Source: Richelia sp. CSU_2_1
GTDB taxonomy: Bacteria > Cyanobacteriota > Cyanobacteriia > Cyanobacteriales > Microcoleaceae
Direction of reading: 5' to 3'
Length of the DNA: 35,811 nucleotides
Assembly (NCBI GenBank): GCA_012034575.1
Contig: JAAUPF010000057.1
Location: 1 to 35,811, forward strand
Part shown: piece by piece, positions 23,977 to 31,421 of the stretch
Position numbering within the stretch: position 1 is the first letter of the stretch
How the letters are laid out: every line of letters starts with the position of its first letter
The notes under the pieces: model-generated
Seen by the model: only the letters and a program-made list of their open reading frames with translations
Databases searched by the model: none
Told to the model about the DNA's origin: nothing
Program-made: the position numbers and the translations under genes

Positions 23977-24864
23977 CTATACTATCCAAAGTCGGGGCAA
24001 ACAGCAAGGGCGACCGGCAAAAGACAAGCGCAGCAATTGCCAAATACGGACAAACCAGTCTCTAGCAGCAGCGGTAGAATCACCCCGATACCGGCACAGC
24101 AAACCGTTGGGAATGCGAGTGACGCCGGCAGTTGAAGTGCCGGGATAAATTGTTGTTTCGTAGGGTAAGGCGCGTACTTTTTCCAGTATTTCTGCTGTTA
24201 CCGCTTCGCCCACCCAAGCGAGGGTAGCTGCAACGGGTTTTCCCGCCAAACCGTGGGGACTTTCCAGCATTTTTGCCCCGCCTTTTAGCCATTGCCGATC
24301 GATCCACAGCGGGCGGTTTTCCTGCCAGATTTCCGAGTGCGATCGCCATTCTCCCGAGCAAAATTTTTCACCCCTAGCGCTGCGTCCGAACCGCGTAATT
24401 TCCCACAGTAAAATCTTAGCTTGCGGTGCTAATTCTACGCGCAAATCTTGCCTGTAAATTGCGCCGTCAAAAACTATTGTTTCTTGAGGTAGCCATTCCA
24501 AAACAGCGCCCGAATCGACTTTGAGCTCAATCTTTTGTTGCGCTTGCTGTCCGCTGCTGCGATAAATTTTACCAGCAGCGGCAGTGGTAATTAAAGCTTT
24601 GGCATTGGGTTGGAGGTGGCAGTTAAACTCCAGCCGATCGCCCCCAACTACTCCCCCCGCAGTGTGCAAAATTGCGGTATGACAAACCTCTTTTCCTTCT
24701 GGATAAAAGGGACGCTGCACTTTGAGAGGTGCTTGCATTTCATTGCGAATAATTTGAGTTTTACCGCTGCGGTTAGCGTAGGTTAAACTGAGGCGACCGT
24801 GCCAATTATTTTGAATTTTATTTAGATGTCGATCGATCGAAGTCTCTGTCACAGATTTTTGCAT
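23977..24864 (-). CDS. ureD: Urease accessory protein UreD
   Basis: Chaperone that binds apo-urease and, with UreF and UreG, delivers nickel. 295 residues from ATG 24864; an in-frame TTG at 24885 would add seven. Conserved blocks are AILHTAGGVVGGDRLEFNCH, KALITTAAAGKIYRSSGQQA, LEWLPQETIVFDGAIYRQDL and KILLWEITRFGRSARGEKF. It is the first gene of the operon; ureE, ureF and ureG are not in the window. The C-terminus CCLPRLWIV is typical of cyanobacterial UreD (PRLW). Confidence 0.95.
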   Translation of the reverse strand: MQKSVTETSIDRHLNKIQNNWHGRLSLTYANRSGKTQIIRNEMQAPLKVQRPFYPEGKEVCHTAILHTAGGVVGGDRLEFNCHLQPNAKALITTAAAGKIYRSSGQQAQQKIELKVDSGAVLEWLPQETIVFDGAIYRQDLRVELAPQAKILLWEITRFGRSARGEKFCSGEWRSHSEIWQENRPLWIDRQWLKGGAKMLESPHGLAGKPVAATLAWVGEAVTAEILEKVRALPYETTIYPGTSTAGVTRIPNGLLCRYRGDSTAAARDWFVRIWQLLRLSFAGRPCCLPRLWIV

Positions 24865-25391
24865 TGAAAAATATTTGCTATTCAAAACTTACCACGAATG
24901 CCCTGCGGTCGATCGACCTCAAACATCATGATAATCGTTATCTGAAATATTTGAAGCGATCGAACTAAATTAGGATTAAACTTGTTGGCATTGTACAAGA
25001 TACCGCTGGAGTTAAACCTAGAACTGGCAGAAAAATCAAAACAGGGCGAGCCAATAGTAGGACTTTACGCCCCAATTGAGTAAAATTACTAATGTCAGTT
25101 ATTATAAGTTTTGTAAATCTGCGTGCGATCGCGTAAATAGTCGATCGAGATCACAAACACGATACTCAAAAAACAGCGATACTGAAAAAGCATATAGGTT
25201 AAATTGTTCCGGCCGCGGGCCGCGATCGTACAGCCTACTCTCGACATTGCACTACCCAACAATTGACCAAAAGTTAAAACCCTGGGTTTTAACTTTTGTT
25301 TAGCTGTTAGCAAAATATATTTTTTTACACATTTTAAGATCGAGAAAAATGTGTAACTGTCAATCACTCCTGATGAATTTGGGAGAAAGCA
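24865..25391. other. Divergent control region, ureD / histidine kinase
   Basis: 527 bases without a supported gene. It should contain the urease operon promoter (minus) and the kinase promoter (plus). A strong palindrome lies at 25269-25297. A 75-codon plus-strand frame at 25076-25303 has no ribosome site and is rich in Arg/Ser, so it is judged non-coding. No NtcA site (GTA-N8-TAC) of good quality could be called by eye. Confidence 0.45.
25269..25297. terminator. Perfect 14-bp palindrome, terminator-like
   Basis: AAAAGTTAAAACCC and GGGTTTTAACTTTT are perfect complements separated by a single T. As RNA this is a stable hairpin with flanking U/A tracts on both strands, so it looks like a bidirectional terminator. 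It sits between two divergent genes, where neither needs one. It may end an unannotated short transcript or act as an attenuator or operator. Confidence 0.5.
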
Positions 25392-27169
25392 ATGTTATTA
25401 TTTACTCGCACTCAGTCCCAAGATAGGAACTCCACAACAGATAAATCTGTTCAAAAAAAACTACGGCAGAATTTATCTATCTATCCCAATTGGTTAAAGG
25501 AAAAATTCAGCCGCTTGCGGATCGGTCAAAAGATCGGCTACGGCTATGCTTTAGCTATTGGAATTGCAATTTTCGGAACCGGTGCGGGGCTGAAATTAGG
25601 AGACTATTTGCGCAAGGAAGCTTTAAGTCAGCTAAATGTTTCCCAACAGCAGCAGCAACTGCTACAAAAATTGCAAAATACCGTATTTAAAGCCCGATCG
25701 CACGCCGCGAGAATACCTGCGGTGTTGGGAGACAGGGTTTGGTTGGAATACGAAAACGATCGGTTTTTTCTGCAAATCAACGATGCAAAAGTCCTGATTT
25801 CAGACAATCAATCTTCGCGCGAAGAAATAGCGATCGGCTGGCAGTAGCAGAGACAAAACTACAAGATTTGTTGCAGAGATATGCGATCGTCATCGATTAC
25901 TACGCTCAGGTAGTTAAGCAGCAATTAAAAGAATTTGCAGTGTGGAATTTGCAGCCAAACGCAACAGAATACGCACAGTTACAAATATTGAGAAATATCA
26001 GCGGCGAAGAAGCAGTTACCTTGGATAAACTGGCCGACGACCTAAGCGAAATAATCATTGCAGTAGACGTGCAAAAATTGCAAGCAGCGGAAGCATTAGA
26101 GAGCGCTGAAGCTTTGCGGAACCGAATTATTTTAGGGAGTATGCTAATTTCAGCACTCATCGCCGCCGCGTTGGCCTACAACACCAGCCGCGCGATCGCC
26201 CAACCCCTCGAAACCGTCACCAGCATCGCCCAGCAAGTCTCCCGCGAATCGAATTTCAACCTGCAAGTACCCGTTACAACAGAAGACGAAATCGGAGTTT
26301 TCGCCGTTTCTTTCAATGAATTAATTCAGCGAGTTAGCGACTACACAAAAGAACTGAAAGAAACTCAATCTCAACTAATTCAGACCGAAAAAATGTCATC
26401 TCTCGGTCAAATGGTTGCGGGTGTCACCCACGAAATTAACAATCCGGTAAACTTCATCCGGGGCAACGTCGATTATGCCAATAAATACATCCAAGATTTG
26501 CTAGAACTCATAACTCTCTATCAAGAATTCTATCCAACAGCCACCGCAGAAATTGAGTATTTCACCGAAGAGATCGAACTAGAATTTATCAAAGAAGACT
26601 TGCCAAAAACGCTGTCTTCGATGAAGATGGGAGCCGATCGCATCAGCGAAATCGTCACCTCCATGCGCAACTTTTCCCGATCGGACGGCGGACAAATCAA
26701 ACCGACAAACATTCACGAAGGAATTGACAGCACCCTAGTAATTCTCAATCACAGGCTCAAACAAGGCATTGAAGTTATTAAAGAATACGGAAATTTGCCC
26801 CTCATAGAATGCTATCCAGCGCAACTAAATCAAGTATTTATGAACGTAATCGGCAATGCGATCGACGCTTTAGAAGAGTTAAAAGCGGCAGACAAAAACT
26901 ATGCGCCGAAGATTTGGCTCGCGACGGAAGTTAACGCCGAAAACACAGTCACCGTCAAGATTTGGGATAACGGGCCGGGGATTGAACCCGCCACAGCAGA
27001 ACGCATATTCGAGCCATTTTTTACCACCAAGTCGATCGGCAAAGGTACTGGATTGGGGCTGGCGATTTCCCACCAAATCATTGCCAAACATCAAGGCAAA
27101 ATTAAGGTAAATTCCCAAATCGGAGAGGGAACAGAATTTATCATTACTTTACCGATCGCGCCAAGTTAA
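25392..27169 (+). CDS. Membrane sensor histidine kinase, one-base frameshift
   Basis: About 592 residues once the frame is restored. The ATG at 25392 has GGGAGAAAGC upstream. Order: TM1 (IGYGYALAIGIAIFGTGAGL), a helical periplasmic sensor part (LSQLNVSQQQQQLLQKLQNT and on), TM2 (IILGSMLISALIAAALAYNT), and HAMP (PLETVTSIAQQVSRESNFNL). A coiled coil leads to the H-box GQMVAGVTHEINNPVNFIRG with the phospho-His at 26429-26431. The ATPase domain carries N-box NQVFMNVIGNAIDALEE, G1 WDNGPGIEP and G2 GKGTGLGLAISH. The frame breaks near 25829-25833. One added base turns EEIAIGWQ-stop into EEIADRLAVAETKL. The break lies on a GCGATCGG site. No response regulator gene is adjacent. Confidence 0.92.
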
Positions 27170-27328
27170 TCGAGACAGTTTGTACTGCGAACATCAGCCC
27201 GCCACATAAAGCAGACTGAAGTTCTCACTGCAAACCAATCCAAAAATCGCAGCCGATCCATGCCACAATACGGACGAAATGTGCTATCTGTAGAAGACGA
27301 AAGCAGCCTTGACCCAATTTAAAGTCCC

Positions 27329-30300
27329 ATGTTGAATGCGAACGGGAGCATCTTGACAGATAATCGATCGGCCGCGTCGCAGTGGGCGCAAAAAGCCTTA
27401 TCCCTTCCAGAAGTTCAGGTACAGGTAAGAGTGCGGGGAAACCACCTGCACGTCCTGTGCGAAGCAGCCCAATGTCCGTCTCAAGAATTGCTAACGGCTA
27501 GATTTGCCGAAGCTTTAGCAGAAACAGATTTGACGGAACTGCTAGAGCCCGATCGACCGAAAATTTATCAGTTATTTTTGTGCGGGCGCAAACTCGGTTC
27601 CCGGCAAAATGACTGGACAGTCCGGCTCGATTGCACCGCCCCGCGGCAGCCAGCACATCCACCAATACAGCCAAAAGTTGCTGAAATTCAGCCCCAGGAG
27701 AGTCCGGCGATCGAACCCCCGGCACATCCCAAAAAAGGCGGTCTCTTCAGCAAATTCAAAAACGAAAACCGCCAGCTAAAAGCCGCAGCCCCAACAGTAG
27801 CAGCAGCGCCGGAGCCCTTGGTAATGCGGGAAGAGATGGAGTTCGACCCCGATCCAATACCCGTAGCATCCCGCATTCACCCGATCGAAGATTTTGAAAC
27901 TTCCCCGATCGCGATCGACACTTCAGCAAGTTCGGCCTTCCCTTCCGACTCAGCCCCGAATCGGGAGTCCCGAGGCGCTGCGACACTGGTGCAAACCAGA
28001 CCCGTAGAGGAACCGCCCCAGAGCCCGATGCTGGCCGTTTCCACCGAAAGTTTGGCGCGCCGGGGCTATCCAGATGCGATCGCCAGCTATCTCAGCGAAA
28101 TTCTCGGGCCGATGGGCGTAGCGGTGAAAGTCACCATTCGCGAAAAGGAACTCAAAAGCAGTCCGGAAACCCTCCACCCCAACGCGCCGGAACCACTCAA
28201 ACCCAAAGAACGCCGGCTGTTAGTGCTGTGCGAGTCAGCCTACAGCCCCGACCCCTCTTTGCTAGCAGAACCGATCGCCTCCAAGCTGCGGAAACTAAAA
28301 TTAGAGGATTTTCGGGATGCGGTAATCGGCAGCCAAGTCAGCGGCGAAGCGAAGCCGGACTGGCTGCTGCGGGTAGACTTGACCCCGCCCGACAAAATTC
28401 TCAAAGAATGGGCTCGCTGGGGAGACGTACAGGCGATCGCCAAACTGCTGAACCAACAATTATCTGCCCTGCGCATCCAAGTGCGGGCAACCCTCAAGGA
28501 AACAACCCTGCACCTGTTTTGCAGCAAAGCTTTCCGCAAAGGAGAAAAACCCAAACGCCAAGAATACCCCGACAAACAGGAAACTACACGCGCGATCGCC
28601 CCAATGCTGGCAGCCTTCGCACCCCAAGGCATCTGCGCGGCTACTCTCTACGGGGTAGAACCTGCAGGCGACAGTACAGCCGATCCGGAGTCGCCGGTTT
28701 GGATCGACTGGATAGATTTGCCCGCAGCCCACCACCCGGATTTGGCCCCCAGCCCGAGAACGCTGGCGGCCGGTGGCGATCGCAGCGCCCTGAATTTTTT
28801 GCTCAACAGATTAGTCAATCCCAATCTCAACCGCAAGCTGCAAACAGGCGGCATTCAGGCCGTAGCGGTGCGCAAAGACGGCGTGCTGCACGTCATGACA
28901 GAAGCTTTGACTTGCCCTTCTCAGTCGAAGGTGGGGCCAACCGTCGTCAAGTTGTTACAGCAGCTAGAAATTCCGGAAGTCTGTGGAGTGCGGGTTTACG
29001 GCCGCCGTGCGGGTCAAAAATTGCCCCTGTGGCGCTACGGGGTGAACCTCAACACTGCTGGCAGTGCTAACTCCGCTGCAGTGGCATTGGATGCGCCGCT
29101 AGATGTCTTTGAAAAGGATACTCTGCCAGAGTTTGCGCTGTCGGCTGCCGGTGGCAGTTTGTCCGGTTTTGGCGAGAATGCGGCCTTCAGTTCCGATGCA
29201 GTACCAGGCGCGCGGCGTCGCGTCAAAATTGAATTTCCCGGTGCCAAGCTGGGCGAGGCAATACTTCACGCTGCGGCTCAACCTCTGGTAGCTTCAGGTT
29301 TGTTTGTTCCCAACGACGCTTTGTCAAGGGGGGCGGTGGGGGCTGGGGGTGTCAGCCCCGATCGAGCTGCGGGAATTGCTTTAGTTTGGGCGATCGCGGG
29401 CTGTCTGCTGGCTTTCAATACCGATTGGCTGCTGGGTATGCTCCTCAAAGAAGCCGGTGTCAGTCAAACCGCTAGCGTTTCTGAGGTGTGTCAGGGCCCC
29501 GCTTGCCAACCTCCAACCCCACAGGATCGGGCACAAGTGCGATCGTCCCTGCCGAGTTCCGCACCCCCAATTCCCGACGATCCTGCTACTGAGGTGAATT
29601 TGCCCCGCATTCCCTGGGCTCCTTCCCCGGAAGAAAACCAGCAAGAGGCTTTCAACGGTTCAGGATTTACCAAACCGGGAAGTACCAGCGTTCCCCTAAC
29701 CGACGAGTCGCCTGCTGCGCCCGCGTTCCCAAGTTTGAGGAGCGAACAGTTAGACGAGCAGCTAGCGCGCTATCAAGAGTACATCCGCACGCACCAACAA
29801 CCGCCGGATATTTTAATTGTCGGCAGTTCTCGGGCGCTGCGGGGGATCGACCCGCAGGTTTTGGAAACGGCCTTGGCCGCCCAGGGCTATCCGGGGCTGA
29901 AAGTTTACAATTTTGGGGTTAACGGGGCGACGCTGCAGGTTGTAGATGCGATCGTCCGCCGGATTTTGCCCGCCGAACAACTGCCCAAGTCGATCTTGCT
30001 CGCAGATGGGGCCAGGGCGCTCAACGGCGGCCGCCCGGATCTGACTTTCAGTGCGATCGCTTCTTCGGAAGGTTACAGGCAATTGGCCCGCGGCAGTTTT
30101 ACGATCCGGACCGATCGCATCTCGGGCGATGCAGTTGAGGGGGCTAACAATCCGGTAGCGGCTGCGGGGGAATTGGCCCAAAGTTTGCAGGAAACTCAAG
30201 CCAGCGTGCAGCAGTTGGTGAGTCAAAAATTGGCCTCGGGTTCTGCTGTTTACGGCAAGCGCGATCGGCTTAAAGATTGGCTGCGGGCGATCGTCAATCC

Positions 30301-30829
30301 ATCTACTTCTGCCACTGCAGGCAGCGAAAACGCCCCGCAAACAGGCGCAAACGGGCAGCAAACTGCTGAAGCAACCGAACTGGGCGAGTTCGCTCCTAAC
30401 GGCTTTTTACCCGTAGCCGTGCGTTTTAATCCCGAGACTTACTTTCAGAAACATCCCAAAGTATCGGGGTATTACGACTCCGACTATCAAGATTTTAAAT
30501 TGACAGGAGTGCAAAGTGTAGCGCTCAAAAATCTAATCGAATTTACCCGAGTGCGCAACATCAATCTTGTGTTTGTGAATATGCCTTTAACTCAAGATTA
30601 CTTAGACCCGGTGCGCACAGGTTACGAACAACAATTCCGGCAACACATGAATCAATTGGCGGCCCAAAGCGGATTGATTTTTAGAGATAACAGTATGTTG
30701 TGGCCTTCGGCTAAGGAATTTTTTTCCGACCCCAGTCACCTCAACCGTTACGGTGCGGTGGAAGTTGCCAAGCATTTGGCCCGAGATCCGCTGATTCCTT
30801 GGCCCGTCAAGAAATCGGGTTCGCAGTGA
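27329..30829 (+). CDS. DUF1574/SGNH-like membrane protein with four LHV/GR domains
   Basis: 1166 residues. The N-terminal two thirds holds four copies of an ~80-residue domain (residues about 12-100, 246-355, 365-470, 488-578), each with an LHV-like strand (NHLHVLCEAA, RRLLVLCESA, TTLHLFCSKA, GVLHVMTEAL). Three end in a clear Y/CGR-x-x-G ... W strand. Pro/Ser-rich linkers separate them. One membrane segment (IALVWAIAGCLLAFNTDWLL, about residue 680) follows. Then comes an SGNH-like DUF1574 domain with the nucleophile block LIVGSSRALRGID (about 826), FGVNGATLQV and the terminal FSDPSHLNRYG (about 1134) carrying the Asp/His pair. The domain order suggests cytoplasmic sensors coupled to an extracytoplasmic hydrolase or acyltransferase. 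The substrate is unknown. Confidence 0.88.
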   Translation: MLNANGSILTDNRSAASQWAQKALSLPEVQVQVRVRGNHLHVLCEAAQCPSQELLTARFAEALAETDLTELLEPDRPKIYQLFLCGRKLGSRQNDWTVRLDCTAPRQPAHPPIQPKVAEIQPQESPAIEPPAHPKKGGLFSKFKNENRQLKAAAPTVAAAPEPLVMREEMEFDPDPIPVASRIHPIEDFETSPIAIDTSASSAFPSDSAPNRESRGAATLVQTRPVEEPPQSPMLAVSTESLARRGYPDAIASYLSEILGPMGVAVKVTIREKELKSSPETLHPNAPEPLKPKERRLLVLCESAYSPDPSLLAEPIASKLRKLKLEDFRDAVIGSQVSGEAKPDWLLRVDLTPPDKILKEWARWGDVQAIAKLLNQQLSALRIQVRATLKETTLHLFCSKAFRKGEKPKRQEYPDKQETTRAIAPMLAAFAPQGICAATLYGVEPAGDSTADPESPVWIDWIDLPAAHHPDLAPSPRTLAAGGDRSALNFLLNRLVNPNLNRKLQTGGIQAVAVRKDGVLHVMTEALTCPSQSKVGPTVVKLLQQLEIPEVCGVRVYGRRAGQKLPLWRYGVNLNTAGSANSAAVALDAPLDVFEKDTLPEFALSAAGGSLSGFGENAAFSSDAVPGARRRVKIEFPGAKLGEAILHAAAQPLVASGLFVPNDALSRGAVGAGGVSPDRAAGIALVWAIAGCLLAFNTDWLLGMLLKEAGVSQTASVSEVCQGPACQPPTPQDRAQVRSSLPSSAPPIPDDPATEVNLPRIPWAPSPEENQQEAFNGSGFTKPGSTSVPLTDESPAAPAFPSLRSEQLDEQLARYQEYIRTHQQPPDILIVGSSRALRGIDPQVLETALAAQGYPGLKVYNFGVNGATLQVVDAIVRRILPAEQLPKSILLADGARALNGGRPDLTFSAIASSEGYRQLARGSFTIRTDRISGDAVEGANNPVAAAGELAQSLQETQASVQQLVSQKLASGSAVYGKRDRLKDWLRAIVNPSTSATAGSENAPQTGANGQQTAEATELGEFAPNGFLPVAVRFNPETYFQKHPKVSGYYDSDYQDFKLTGVQSVALKNLIEFTRVRNINLVFVNMPLTQDYLDPVRTGYEQQFRQHMNQLAAQSGLIFRDNSMLWPSAKEFFSDPSHLNRYGAVEVAKHLARDPLIPWPVKKSGSQ

Positions 30830-31421
30830 AAACTAAAAAGTCCTCTGATTCCGGGATTTGTAAAGCGCGATCGAGATTCTGGCACAGGTATAGCAGTTGA
30901 CAGTTGACAGTGGACAGTTGACAGTTGACAGTTGACAGTTACGATCGGCGACTCAAACCGTCGATCCGTCGCCGAGATCGGGACTTGATTCATGAATTCC
31001 TGAATGTCAAGAGCGCCGGGCGCGATTGCTATAACAGCTTTTGAAGCTGACTGACAGCAGATCCGATCCGAGTGGTAAGGTGAAGAAAAACTTGGTTTTA
31101 TTGGCGATCGTCAGCTTTAAAACTACAATTGCATTAAGAACTTGCAGCCATCAGGTTCGCAGTGAGGACTTCAGTCCGCATCAAAAAGTTCCCAATGAGG
31201 ACTAAAGTCCGCATCAAAAAGTTCCCAATCAAAACTGAAGTCCGCATCAAAAAACTAAAATCCTAACTACAAACTAATTTTATTCGCCTTAATCGATCGG
31301 ACCCTATCCGAGTCGCAATCTTGCGAAATTTGCCTGTTTCTTTGTTGTCTTTGTCCTTTCTTTTCTACTCGGATCGCTGCCCATTTCTATACCAGAGCGA
31401 GCGGGACTCGCACTACCGAAA
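30830..31421. repeat. Repeat-rich gap: heptamers, hairpin, 33-nt units
   Basis: 592 bases without a gene. TTGACAG heptamers lie at about 30893-30940. A hairpin TCGGCGAC (30945-30952) / GTCGCCGA (30968-30975) follows and may terminate the DUF1574 gene. Three tandem 33-base units start at 31156, 31189 and 31222 (core GGACTTCAGTCCGCATCAAA). The 150 bases before the metalloprotease are AT-rich and probably hold its promoter. Confidence 0.6.

Noticed and set aside
25076-25303. 75-codon ORF upstream of the histidine kinase
   Set aside because: No ribosome site, Arg/Ser-rich composition typical of non-coding frames, and it runs through the palindrome at 25269.
28228-29070. 280-codon plus-strand frame inside the 1166-aa gene
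   Set aside because: Arg/Pro/Gly-rich shadow in another frame of a well-supported gene with conserved domains; no ribosome site.
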